64,000 nucleotides of DNA from Microbacterium sp. A20 (lineage in GTDB: Bacteria; Actinomycetota; Actinomycetes; Actinomycetales; Microbacteriaceae): the NCBI RefSeq assembly GCF_004794515.1, contig NZ_SSDF01000043.1, forward strand, positions 1 through 64,000, given 5' to 3'. This document shows positions 21,801 to 28,060 of this stretch, one piece after another. Position 1 is the first letter of the stretch, and every line of letters starts with the position of its first letter. The notes beneath the pieces were generated by a model that saw only the letters and a list, made by a program, of their open reading frames with translations, was not told where the DNA came from and did not search any database. A program made the translations under genes and the position numbers.

Positions 21801-21831
21801 CCGCGAAGAACCGTCGTCGTTGCCGTTCCAT
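12856..21831 (-). CDS. Giant LPXTG-anchored surface protein with DUF11-like and tandem DUF5979/CnaB-like repeats
   Basis: A 2,991-residue protein. The signal peptide (RQRRRFFAGFTVAALAAASI...) ends near AAFA. Residues about 40-1790 hold roughly nine DUF11/Ig-like modules beginning with motifs such as VTKS, IAKAV and IEKSF. Residues about 1795-2945 hold ten tandem repeats of about 115 residues. Each starts with a (V/L)xK strand, has two cysteines, contains a CTVTETD-type motif, and ends in a strand with Asn (VTNTF). Lys, Glu and Asn in those strands are the CnaB isopeptide triad pattern. The C-terminus is LPTTG, a hydrophobic helix and RRRR, a sortase sorting signal. The start at 21831 is chosen for its AGGGGGG ribosome site; ATG 21849 lies near the predicted transcription start. 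It is probably a wall-anchored stalk or adhesin; no binding domain is recognised and no sortase is in the window. Confidence 0.9.
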   Translation of the reverse strand: MERQRRRFFAGFTVAALAAASILAGAAPAAFAVAAFSMQKTAVETGPFGPGDPVTYQITVNCSSTNDPGCFNTELSDDLPEPLIFNPAFPNPVSVQINPPAGQPTGEYDLQVDAAGGSFTVAPGLDPAADPVVWPAGYSMTVTVNAQVDPAADGTWDGATVTNTATATGDNAPTTPASADIVLDVETTLVPSIAKAVSPASTLPALPGQPVDWTVTPGNASNQNVDTIIVQDPVTPPGPFGGYLDVTGYDITAPPGTTDTVTEYFVDGAWTTTEPVPISQAQGIRVTFTGTFAPGATGEVVTHTVTNDTVTTIPDGTDVVVTNDASSAVERGDDASDPVTADAAITIAQRLPDVAIEKSFDDNTLVSGQSTTADVTATVGAQDVQTLTITEPSAGSATFSEQGLSFDGFGDGVAWPVAATAAEITYSYSDCPASTDSTTTADTLPAPDDGCTVEGFTVVYSADADGIVSGAYATIPIEVTALPTDDAVTATNVVDTAVENTGGQTGTDDAEAPFSIAPLTLDTSVTKSIAPDTIWGAPGTDADVTLTGNVTPDSTTGSERLVISDPPFPQVETEFWNAFTATEISNTDIPECTTLTVRYWQKTDGPWTDFPGATEVPGPESLWSYQIPSDLQDDVGGIQFEYLPMDAEGCPALLPPGFTVAAHVGVELTDPVDEETTFDNAAQSLVDNPDAGGEKTDTATDDIDVLPIDGGGPGPDFLDKQWLEDDVPALSAEERTVRLLWSTDGLELTSMTLTDVSETQDPADTAASVYDAWDLVGIDPITTATDPLIADDVISEVSLYLEGDGWTDITADACAGGCDGGFGGYRLTDEQSVDALAVRIVIAEGADGTGVGSSYDRRPLDLDFRVRDTLRSEPGQPVLGNFHPYAYNTGQPGLVDNTASAHGVNDDTGVDSTDTADDTILIVDQPINATLTKTFDQDQLGLPAVDPAVDPGDYPLISATLVATNISAARVSGMVIDDPTAGQPLTDTAFDTLDLHDIDSIELPAGISEEETVVTLSRGGATTGYTYAEALALAPAALADVTGISVAFRSSDGTPSIPTGAVGRVTLTWQLRDALRSDPGQPVTVTPAGESIANDAHVQLESPVLDDCAENQCGTGIADAVDEFAIVDASYAIETTKSITPSSVYEDESATYVTELGGRPDGTARTTSFTLTDTTPTFWNAMDFVAAEIDVPAPVNEVAMDVLIDDDDGSDIEYADAAGTLVATCNGVPLAGDSDCWRAGDWVSAPSPSSVTLDPPASVDEETIVGVRFRARQVDADGVVQQWERPFNPQLVFEVTTDRREFLRSDPAVLVGTTRPDLQPNPGETELGVISDDVQSESTAQFGPDQTFTQTGEAADSTIVLHRPNEVEVTKTRGASSLISASGTIPYRITVTNTGEWDMTGFEITDQVETDDEGSLLVEPAPPAYVFTLSGSGAPSDDPGFAADLDESTGVLTITAPDDFVFEAGWTLTVDAPLLFRSDVTPDTTVGNEVTVASDRLFETCAGTTVVDGTDLTPKAPESGVETCSADTEITPLASATIAAKKYVKGALAGDPATSDDDLGVLNVDGDAAACDPSTPGVVDDGFYSYPCAPVTRPGGEATWRIDFTNSGNTSARVVAAVDTLPTVGDQGVIVPSGRGSQFDVTLSGSLAANFAELQDSEYATYGIYLSPVQLSQSCNDNAIKVFTEDAAPDPACDFDWQLADSTTAPSVLAAARSMLLMLEYANPDALSPAPGLRPNETLRFTYETQTPFVLPAASAVPSGLPVAYNSFATATRSNATVTQPERPSLVVEPQKVGVAAATGQLLLSKDVTAPDYSADIQLPDSYPLLVSCTSGGEDVTLLRADGSDASRPSVDADGTVLEYNSVTGPVNLPLFSTCTVVEDPVIPGVTVEIDPVDGVTADRDWSEEPSVWNAYTGDPEQASILISNEFAAGGFEVTKVVDNGGAETADGEPIVYDRSYAFEASCAYLGQEAIPEADRSFTLQDGDTKVFSGLPAGAECTVAETDADGAEETNIVVTEDGIAGDPTAGTEASFAILPYEDGSTTALTLLTVENTFATGAVEVTKFVAGSGADLWGDGPFTVEMTCTLDGASPDPVFEDSATLTRDDPTWLVDDLPTGAECIVTETADGGANSSSGTVTVVVGDDPTAPVAADVTNTFTIGALEVRKALEGDPAASLAPALETDYEVSLSCTREIDGQTVPVAVPGGATRTITGAGTALYGGLPTGASCTVTETDAGHATGVTISPDQPVTIGEGTTPVEVTVTNEFANGALSVVKAIDAPDGFPVPTSFTATVSCTWFGADVPLADDGVVTITPGGPPAVVSGIPVGSVCTVEEEDAGQTGTTVDPASITIEDADQTFLLEIENTYEWAALEVGKVVESDSPFTPTDFEFDVVCTFQGETVVDETFLLDGGETETIAPIPARSECTVTETDDRGADDTVTEAEVIGADGALAPQVDQATRTVVIPELQPGTDTVVNTVTYTNLYDATALLLVKEFEGGGAEQFGIDETFTFTVTCRFEGEVVLSAQVELNAENGWSSPITDVVAGSECTVVEDDLNGADAVVIEPNDGQDTATGIGIVPADGGLVTVTATNWYLTGSLEVTKSFAGDGAEKFGTAAYELRLICVRDGEVVDLEGGGVRVVSADTPTALWETLPSGSECRLSEVDDGGASTTEILDADGDVVAGDGEAYTFTVETDPETLSVDDQPQPGLGVRNTFDFAQVSVTKAVDDGGAVDQDGDPITYGPFEVTLSCLWNQERVEALEPMTQSIADGETVTWTELPEGAECTVTETDTAGAESTTMVVTEGGTEAEASAGTTTALAPLPDTSAPDQSSVTITNSYGAGDLRISKIVDGTGASAVTRTFPVEVVCLLVDPSHPDPGLVVHDAAYEIGGPDGLTVEIDDLPAGSSCTVSETDQGDATRTTMTVDGQEQPGAAGTVTISAGSVGIVFTNTFVAPLPTTGADPGAIGLTLLLGLGILGGGALLVVAARRRRLMR

Positions 21832-21864
21832 GGCGACCCCCCTGAGCATGCCCGAGATGCGGTC

Positions 21865-21893
21865 AGCATATGGGCATATCGCTCGAGGTTCCA
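21865..21893 (-). promoter_or_regulatory. Promoter of the giant surface-protein gene
   Basis: On the minus strand, -35 TGGAAC (21893-21888), a 17-bp spacer, and -10 TATGCT (21870-21865). Transcription would begin near 21858, leaving a leader of about 27 nt before the ATG at 21831. Confidence 0.6.
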
Positions 21894-21971
21894 GGGCTTC
21901 TCACCCTGCCTCTCACCCGTTCACCGGACCTGTCGTCCGCAGCCACGGTGGGGATCCGGCGTCGGACCGGG

Positions 21972-22817
21972 CTACAGCGCGTCGACGGCCTGGCGTGCGC
22001 GATCGGCGGCATCCGCCGCTGTCTCCGCACGCTTCGCGGCATCCGCACGCCGCTCTTTCGCAGGGGGCAGATCCTCCCCCACGCGAGCCGCCTCGGCGCG
22101 GGCGCGAGCGAGCTCGGCCTCGAGCTCCGACACCCGATCGGCGAGTTCCGTCGCCCTGTCCTGCAGATCCCGAAGCGCCGCGTCGCGTTTCTCGAGCTCA
22201 CGCTCGGCAGCCGTCTGTTCCTTCTCGGCTGTGGCGAGCAGTCGCTCCGCCTCGCGGCGCGCGCGCCGCGCCTGCAGCTCATCCGGTGGCCGCTGCGGCA
22301 CCGACTCCAGCTCCGAGATCTCGCCCGCCACGGCGTCCCGGATTTCGTCGGTCGACGCCGTCGGCTCGATCGTCCGAACCAATCGGCCGGAGGCGACAGC
22401 ACCCGCTGCCGCCGGATCGAAGAAGGCAGCGGAGATGCTGCCTTCGACTGCATCCCGCGTCGCAGGCGTTATCCGCTCCCCGCGGGAACCGGCCAGCTCG
22501 GCCGCCATCTCCGCAAGGCGTCTCGTGAGCGCACGGCGCTCCCTGCCGAGCTTCGCCAGCGCCGGCGCATCCAGGTCGTCCTGCGCTTCGCGGAGCTCTG
22601 CGGCCAGCTGCAGCGCCTCCCCCAGCTGCCCGGCGCGCTCTTGCGCGAACACGTTCACCACCCAGGCCGCGACCGACGGCTTTCGCAGCGCGAGGATCCT
22701 GGACGCGAGTTCACGATCGTCGACGCTCCCCGCGCGGGCCTTCCGCGACGCCACGAACGCCTCCGGCGGCCCGCTGTACAGCGTGGCGGCGATCTCCTCG
22801 AACGTCGGGTCGGCCAT
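21972..22817 (-). CDS. Conserved actinobacterial coiled-coil protein of unknown function
   Basis: A 281-residue protein with no signal peptide or membrane segment. The N-terminal 100 residues include FVASRKARAGSVDDRELASRILALRKPSVAAWVVNVFA, a motif I recognise from a widespread uncharacterised actinobacterial family. The C-terminal half (about 165-281) is a continuous Arg/Glu/Ala-rich coiled coil. A -10 box TATCGT (minus strand, 22829-22824) lies 6 nt before the ATG, so the transcript is probably leaderless. Function is unknown; the coiled coil suggests a scaffold or self-association role. Confidence 0.8.
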   Translation of the reverse strand: MADPTFEEIAATLYSGPPEAFVASRKARAGSVDDRELASRILALRKPSVAAWVVNVFAQERAGQLGEALQLAAELREAQDDLDAPALAKLGRERRALTRRLAEMAAELAGSRGERITPATRDAVEGSISAAFFDPAAAGAVASGRLVRTIEPTASTDEIRDAVAGEISELESVPQRPPDELQARRARREAERLLATAEKEQTAAERELEKRDAALRDLQDRATELADRVSELEAELARARAEAARVGEDLPPAKERRADAAKRAETAADAADRARQAVDAL

Positions 22818-22865
22818 GCGCCAACGATACGCCGGGCCTCCTCACGAGACACGGACTGCTCGCCG

Positions 22866-24191
22866 CTACTCGATGGCGAGGTGGTCCGCCCAGTCGGCGC
22901 TGACCAGGGTTCGTCCGCCGAATGCACCGTTCCCGAGGCCGGGATAGAGATAGAGCTGTCCCGACGCGGTGCGGGCGAGCAGGTCGGCGTGACCGTCGCC
23001 GTTGTAGTCGACCCCTCCGGTCAGGGCGGTGAACTCACCCCATCCGGTCCCGACCACCCGCATCGCGCGGAATCCCCCGGGCACTCCCGAATAGAACCGG
23101 AGCGCGCCGTCCACGTCAACCGCGATGATGTCCCCGCTGCCGTCGTTGTCGAAGTCGCCGCCGACGAGGAAATGGAACCCTTGCCATCCTCCGCCGAGGG
23201 GGATGTGCGATCCGCCGAAGGCACCGGTGCCGTTTCCCCGGTAGATGGTGAGCAGACCGGTTGCCGAGACCCCGAGCACGTCCTGCTTGCCGTCTCCGGT
23301 GTAGTCGGCGCCCGACGTCACGTGAAGAAGGCTGTACCAGAACTTGCCGATGCCAGCGGCCGGTGCGAATCCCCCTGCGCCGTTGCCCGCGTAGAACTCC
23401 AGCCCGCCGTCGGATCTGGTGACGAGGATGTCCGCCTTGCCGTCGTTGTTGAAGTCCGTATGGGTGAGGTGCCTGCGGGATCCGCCCCACCCGCCGAACA
23501 CGGTCTTCGCCGCCGAGAAGCCGCCGGAACCATTCCCCGCGCGTAGGCGCAGGTCGCCATTGCCTGCGATCGTCAGCAGATCGGCCTTCTTGTCGCCCGA
23601 GTAGTCGGCCGAAGCGACGCCCGGCGCCTGTCCAGAACCGAGTCCGGGGAAGTAGAGCGGGAGAACACCGCCGCGGGCCACGTTCGACAGGCAGGTGAAC
23701 CCGTTGTTGATCGCCGTGTACACCGCGCCGTTCAGCCGCACCTCGAAGTGCAGATGGTACGCCGGGGAGTTCCCGGTGTTGCCGACGACGCCGATCTGCT
23801 GCCCGCGGGACACCCGGGTGCCGGGGGCGTACTTGCCGGGCGAGGCCATGTGCGCATACCGCGTGACGTAACCGCCGGGATGCTCGACGTCGGTGTAGTT
23901 GCCGTAACCGCTGTTGGCTGTGCGGGACTTGATCACTCCGCCGTAAGAGGCCACGATCGGGGTGCCGCCCCCACCGCCGATGTCGATGCCGTCGTGCGCG
24001 CGGTAGTTTCCCCGACAGCCGTCGCCGACCTTCGACTGGATGTTGCCCGAGGACGGATACACCATCTGGTCGTTGACAGCTGCGGTCGCGGAGGTGCTTG
24101 CCGACAGGGAGGGAGCCACGGCTCCGATCACGACCGCGAGCACGGTGGCGATCCCGATGCGGGCGAGGCGCACACGGGACGGTCGCTTCAT
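22866..24191 (-). CDS. Secreted M23 peptidase fused to FG-GAP/VCBS repeats
   Basis: A 441-residue secreted protein. The signal peptide (about residues 1-35) is followed by an M23 domain with zinc ligands in HDGID (H-x3-D) and HLHFEV (HxH), plus VTRYAHM. After a short linker come five FG-GAP/VCBS-type repeats of about 45 residues, each with a Ca2+-binding Asp motif such as DYSGDKKADLL, DFNNDGKADIL, DYTGDGKQDVL, DFDNDGSGDII and DYNGDGHADLL. These form a beta-propeller that typically mediates surface or glycan binding. The probable job is peptidoglycan cleavage with wall- or polymer-targeting by the propeller; that division of labour is inferred. Confidence 0.88.
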   Translation of the reverse strand: MKRPSRVRLARIGIATVLAVVIGAVAPSLSASTSATAAVNDQMVYPSSGNIQSKVGDGCRGNYRAHDGIDIGGGGGTPIVASYGGVIKSRTANSGYGNYTDVEHPGGYVTRYAHMASPGKYAPGTRVSRGQQIGVVGNTGNSPAYHLHFEVRLNGAVYTAINNGFTCLSNVARGGVLPLYFPGLGSGQAPGVASADYSGDKKADLLTIAGNGDLRLRAGNGSGGFSAAKTVFGGWGGSRRHLTHTDFNNDGKADILVTRSDGGLEFYAGNGAGGFAPAAGIGKFWYSLLHVTSGADYTGDGKQDVLGVSATGLLTIYRGNGTGAFGGSHIPLGGGWQGFHFLVGGDFDNDGSGDIIAVDVDGALRFYSGVPGGFRAMRVVGTGWGEFTALTGGVDYNGDGHADLLARTASGQLYLYPGLGNGAFGGRTLVSADWADHLAIE

Positions 24192-24328
24192 CTCGAAGTT
24201 CTCTCTTGCTCGGCGGCCCCAGGGACGTGATGCCCTCCGTCGTCACCGTACCAGTGCTGCGGGATCCTTCCGCGAACGCCGCCGGGAAAGAGGCGGATCC
24301 GCGCCCTCGCACGGTGTAGCGTGCAGTC

Positions 24329-24631
24329 ATGGGAAGACTCAGGTATGACGGCACGTCGGAGCCGATCCTCATCGAGGACGAGACCCTCGCGCACCTGAAG
24401 ATCGTGATCGCGACCAAGCTCCGCCGCCAGGAGAGCTTCATGATGACGTGGCGGCCTTCGAGCGGAACCGACAAGCGGGCGACGGTGTGGATCCATCCCG
24501 CGATCCCCCTGCAGTTCGGGTTCGACGACGCCGAGCCGCCCGCCGTCGATGCCCGGCTGGTCGCCGAGATGATGAAGTCCCTTAACGCCTCCGGCGAACT
24601 GGTCCTGGACCACCTCATCGCTCCGATCTGA
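24329..24631 (+). CDS. Small conserved protein (DUF7882-like)
   Basis: A 100-residue soluble protein (MGRLRYDGTSEPILIEDETL). It resembles a family of about 100 residues common in Microbacteriaceae that I recall as DUF7882 and that is sometimes misnamed DNA ligase. The shared features are the MGxLxYDG start, DxxLAHLxxVIxxKLRR, and TxWIHPxIPLxFxF. No catalytic motif is seen. A -10 box TAGCGT (24317-24322) is 6 nt before the ATG, indicating a leaderless mRNA. Function is unknown. Confidence 0.8.
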   Translation: MGRLRYDGTSEPILIEDETLAHLKIVIATKLRRQESFMMTWRPSSGTDKRATVWIHPAIPLQFGFDDAEPPAVDARLVAEMMKSLNASGELVLDHLIAPI

Positions 24632-24829
24632 CGCCCGTCCTCAGAAACCGAGCACACAATATCCGGCCGTCGCAACTAGGCTGGGAGGCGCGCCTCGCCC
24701 TGCCGGACCTCCGCCGGGTCACGGTCGTGGCGTGAGCCCAGACGACCTCCTCCTCCGGTCGCACGATCCCGTCCATCGGGATGGAGCCGCAGCTCCGCCG
24801 TGTGGCCACGCCAGAAAGGCATGAACCTC

Positions 24830-26221
24830 ATGAGCGAATCCTCCGGAACCGCCGACCGCGACGGCGAGCGCTCGCCGGACTTCTTCGACCAGCTGATCGA
24901 GACCTCACCCCGTGACCAGCAGGGCGCGTTCACCGTCGGTTTCCGCGGCTACGACAAGGGCGAGGTCGACGCCGCACTCGCGACCCTTCGCAATCAGCTC
25001 AAGCAGGCGGCGGCCGACGTCGCCGAGGCGCAGGCTCGCGAAGAGGAGGCCGTCGAAGCGGTGCGCGAAGAGGAGCGCAAGGCCCGCGAAGCCCTCGAGA
25101 GCGAGTTGACGGCCGCGCAGGCAAAGGTGTCAGATGCCGAGCAGCAGGTCGCGACCCTCACGTCCGAGCTCGTCGATGCTCCTCAGGCCGACGGCGAGGA
25201 GGCGCCGTCGCGTCAGCAGTTCGAGGCGATCCTGCGGGTCGCCGAAGAGCAGGCGAACGTGCTCATCCAGAACGCAGCCGTTCAGGCTGACCGCCTGATG
25301 ACGTCCGCACGGGAAGAAGTGACCGCGCAGCGCGCCGAGGCGGAGGCGGACGCCGAGCGGATCACCGCCCAGGCGCAGCGCGACGCCGACCAGGTTCGCC
25401 TGAAGATGGACACCGAGTACACGGCGCACGAGGCTCGCATCGAGCGCGAAGCCGCCCACGCCGCCGAGAAGGTGAACCAGGCTGCCCAGGAGGCGACCGC
25501 GATCCGCACCGAGGCCGAGAAGGGCGCGGCCGCGCTGCGTTCCCTCGTCACCCGCGAGACCACCCAGCTGCGCGCCGATGCCGAGCGCGATGTCCGCGAC
25601 ATGAACGCCCGCGTGCTGGAGTTCGAAGAGACCCTCACCCGCCGCCAGGACGACGCGCAGCAGGAGTTCCTCGTGCTGCACAACCAGGCCGTGGCGCACG
25701 CCGAGCGGATCACGAATGACGCGAACGAGCAGGTCTCGGCGTCCCTCGAGCACGCTCAGCGCATCTCGGCTCGTGCCGAAGACTACGAGCGCCTGACCCG
25801 CTCGCAGGCGCAGGCGATCGAAGCCGAAGCCCAGGTGCGTGCCCGCGAGACCCTCGAGCGCGCTCGCGCGAAGGCGCAGAAGATCGTCGATTCGGTCACC
25901 GGTCACACCACGGCGGTGCTGCACGACGCGGAAGACCGCACCCGTCAGCTGCGGTGGCAGCAGCAGCAGCTGTCGAGCTTCATGGCCGAGGTCAAGGAAC
26001 TCATCCGCCCCGACGGCATCTTCTCCGACGACTCGCTGCCGGCGGAGTTCACCGGAGCGGACGCACCGGTCGCCCCGGCCCCCGCTGAGGCCGTCGCCGA
26101 CGAGACGCCGGAGGAGACCTTCCTCGGCGATGAGGTGCTCGAAGACGAACTCGATGACGACCGCCCGCTCGAGAAGATCACGATCGACGTGGTGGAGACC
26201 AAGAAGAAGTCCTCCAAGTAG
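24830..26221 (+). CDS. DivIVA-like coiled-coil protein
   Basis: A 463-residue acidic cytoplasmic protein. Residues about 20-50 (FTVGFRGYDKGEVDAALATL) match the DivIVA N-terminal membrane-curvature motif (FxxxxRGYdxxEVDxfL). The next 330 residues are almost continuous Ala/Glu/Arg coiled coil. The tail is Pro/Ala/Glu-rich and ends in Lys residues. ATG 24830 is chosen because AGAAAGG lies 10 nt upstream; two in-frame ATGs at 24800 and 24821 are poorer. A -10 box TAGGCT at 24677-24682 would give a leader of about 140 nt. It probably helps organise poles or the cell wall, as Wag31/SepIVA-type proteins do; this is inference from architecture. Confidence 0.8.
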   Translation: MSESSGTADRDGERSPDFFDQLIETSPRDQQGAFTVGFRGYDKGEVDAALATLRNQLKQAAADVAEAQAREEEAVEAVREEERKAREALESELTAAQAKVSDAEQQVATLTSELVDAPQADGEEAPSRQQFEAILRVAEEQANVLIQNAAVQADRLMTSAREEVTAQRAEAEADAERITAQAQRDADQVRLKMDTEYTAHEARIEREAAHAAEKVNQAAQEATAIRTEAEKGAAALRSLVTRETTQLRADAERDVRDMNARVLEFEETLTRRQDDAQQEFLVLHNQAVAHAERITNDANEQVSASLEHAQRISARAEDYERLTRSQAQAIEAEAQVRARETLERARAKAQKIVDSVTGHTTAVLHDAEDRTRQLRWQQQQLSSFMAEVKELIRPDGIFSDDSLPAEFTGADAPVAPAPAEAVADETPEETFLGDEVLEDELDDDRPLEKITIDVVETKKKSSK

Positions 26222-26228
26222 ACGCGCG

Positions 26229-26274
26229 AACGACAGAGGCGCGAGCAGGGATTCCTGCTCGCGCCTCTGTCGTT
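26229..26274. terminator. Bidirectional terminator hairpin
   Basis: A perfect 21-bp inverted repeat with a 4-nt GATT loop, lying between the convergent DivIVA-like gene and the desaturase gene. No clear T run follows on either side, but the stem is exceptionally stable. Confidence 0.85.
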
Positions 26275-26307
26275 CCCGGACTGATCGGGCCCGGTGATGC
26301 CTGTGGG

Positions 26308-27480
26308 CTACGGCCGACCGAACTGCGCCACTGCGGGGCAGTCGAAGGGGTCGGCGCCGGCGGAGAGTCCGACACGGTTCAGGTACTCGATCACGATCAT
26401 GTACGAGCGACCGAGGCTGGTCTCCGTGTACGGCACGTCGTTCGCTGCGCAGTAATCGCGCACGATCTCGCGCGCCTTCGCCAGGTGCGGCCGAGGCATG
26501 CTCGGGAAGAGGTGGTGCTCGACCTGGTAGTTGAGGCCGCCCATGAGCCAGGTCGTCCACCATCCGCCGCTGATGTTGCGAGAGGTGCGGACCTGCTTGG
26601 TGAAGAAGTCGAGACGAGCGCCCGGCTCGATGATCGGCATGCCCTTGTGGTTCGGAGCGAACGCGGCGCCCATGTAGACGCCGAACACCGCGAACTGCAC
26701 GCCCATGAAGGCGAACGCCATTCCGAGCGGAAGCATCATGAACACGGGCACGAGGATGAGGGCGAACCGCAGCGCGATGATGCTCAGCTCGGTCCAGCGT
26801 CCCTTGACGTTCTTCGTCGTCAGGAGATATCTCAGACCGAGGAAGTGGAGGTTCAATCCCTCGAGCGTGAGCAGCGGGAAGAAGAGCCAGCCCTGCTTGC
26901 GGGTGATGAGCTTGATGAGCCCCTTCGCCTTCGCGGCGTCTTCTTCGAGGAAGGAGATCGTGTCGACCTCGATATCGGGGTCCTTGCCGACCTGATTCGG
27001 GTTGCCGTGATGTTTGGTGTGCTTCGAGTCCCACCACGAGTAGCTCATGCCGATGCTGGCGATCACGATGCGGGCGAGCTTGAAGTTCGCCGGACCCGTG
27101 GTGAGGATCTGACGGTGCGCGGCCTCATGTCCGAGGAAGGCGATCTGCGTCAGGACGATGCCGAGGCCGGCGGCGATGAGCAGCTGGAACCAGCTGTCGC
27201 CGAGCAGGATGAAACCGGTGATGAGGCCGCCGAGGGCGACCGCGATGCCGGCGGCCACGAAGACGTAGAACCACTGCGTGCGGCCGAGGAGTCCTGTCTC
27301 CTTGACCACCTGCGAAACCTGCTTGTATGCCTTGGCCATGGGCGGGAAATCCGCGTTGCCGGAATACGTCTGACGAATCGGACCCAGCGTTGCCGCGGTC
27401 GGTTCGATCTGTGTGATGGAGATGATCTTCTCCTGACGATCGGAGCCCTTGAGCTGTGAAAGCCCAAGGCGATTGCCCAA
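26308..27480 (-). CDS. Membrane fatty-acid desaturase
   Basis: A 390-residue di-iron acyl desaturase of the front-end (linoleoyl/delta-6-like) type. All three histidine boxes are present: HEAAH, HTKHH and QVEHHLFPSMPRPH. Two hydrophobic blocks form four membrane spans (about residues 70-115 and 205-260). It would introduce a double bond in membrane fatty acids, often cold-induced in actinobacteria. The reading frame opens at a TTG (27480); the first ATG is at residue 48, inside conserved sequence, so TTG with the upstream AGG is the better reading, with moderate certainty. Confidence 0.9.
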   Translation of the reverse strand: MGNRLGLSQLKGSDRQEKIISITQIEPTAATLGPIRQTYSGNADFPPMAKAYKQVSQVVKETGLLGRTQWFYVFVAAGIAVALGGLITGFILLGDSWFQLLIAAGLGIVLTQIAFLGHEAAHRQILTTGPANFKLARIVIASIGMSYSWWDSKHTKHHGNPNQVGKDPDIEVDTISFLEEDAAKAKGLIKLITRKQGWLFFPLLTLEGLNLHFLGLRYLLTTKNVKGRWTELSIIALRFALILVPVFMMLPLGMAFAFMGVQFAVFGVYMGAAFAPNHKGMPIIEPGARLDFFTKQVRTSRNISGGWWTTWLMGGLNYQVEHHLFPSMPRPHLAKAREIVRDYCAANDVPYTETSLGRSYMIVIEYLNRVGLSAGADPFDCPAVAQFGRP

Positions 27481-27572
27481 CGCTTACCTCACAGTAGCCC
27501 CGGCCCCATGCGCCTACGGGAATACATCCGCACCCCTTGACGGACTGCTCCCGGTGTGCGTGAAGCCTCGTT

Positions 27573-27869
27573 TCAGGCGCGAGCGCGGCGCGTCATCCGA
27601 CGCCATGCCCGCGGAAGGATCGGGGCGAAGGCGGGCCCCGGCCCCGCGGGCTCGTGCGCCTCTTCGAGCGCGCGGAACGCGTCGTCGAGGGCGTCGAACG
27701 TGCCGAGCTCGGTGCCGTGGTTGTCGCGCACGAGGTGCGTGGCGCCGTCGAACTCGACGAACCCGGCGAATTCGCCGGCACGGGTCGCGACGTGCACGTC
27801 GGCGTCGGCCTGCTTCCAGGTCAACGGATCCGACGGAGGAAAGGTGGTCATACTCATGGTGATGCTCAT
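27573..27869 (-). CDS. Small hypothetical protein
   Basis: About 98 residues. The middle is conserved-looking (LTWKQADADVHVATRAG, FAGFVEFDGATHLVRDNHG), suggesting a small beta-rich domain; the C-terminus is basic (PRAWRRMTRRARA). It resembles short proteins I have seen in Microbacterium without assigned function. Three closely spaced in-frame ATGs (27869, 27857, 27851) could start it and none has a clear ribosome site, so the start is uncertain. Confidence 0.55.
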   Translation of the reverse strand: MSITMSMTTFPPSDPLTWKQADADVHVATRAGEFAGFVEFDGATHLVRDNHGTELGTFDALDDAFRALEEAHEPAGPGPAFAPILPRAWRRMTRRARA

Positions 27870-28060
27870 TGCTGTGTGGCGGACACGCATCGGCGCTCCG
27901 CAAGATGTGAGATCGAGGGCGGAATCCGCACGCATCGATGTGCGCGGTCCGTGATGGCCCTGATCAGTGGCGACGTGGCGGCCGAGAGGGGGCGAGCACA
28001 CACGTTGCATCATCAGCATAGCAGATCGGCTTCTCGGGCTCGAATCCCGCAGTGCCACCC

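Noticed and set aside
15097-22947. 2,616-codon open frame on the + strand opposite the giant surface-protein gene
   Set aside because: It is Arg/Gly/His-rich, matches no family, and is the antisense shadow of a codon-biased high-GC gene that has a signal peptide, repeats and a sorting signal.
27514-28058. Alternative frames covering the small gene region on both strands
   Set aside because: Only the frame ending at 27573 has non-Arg-biased, domain-like sequence.
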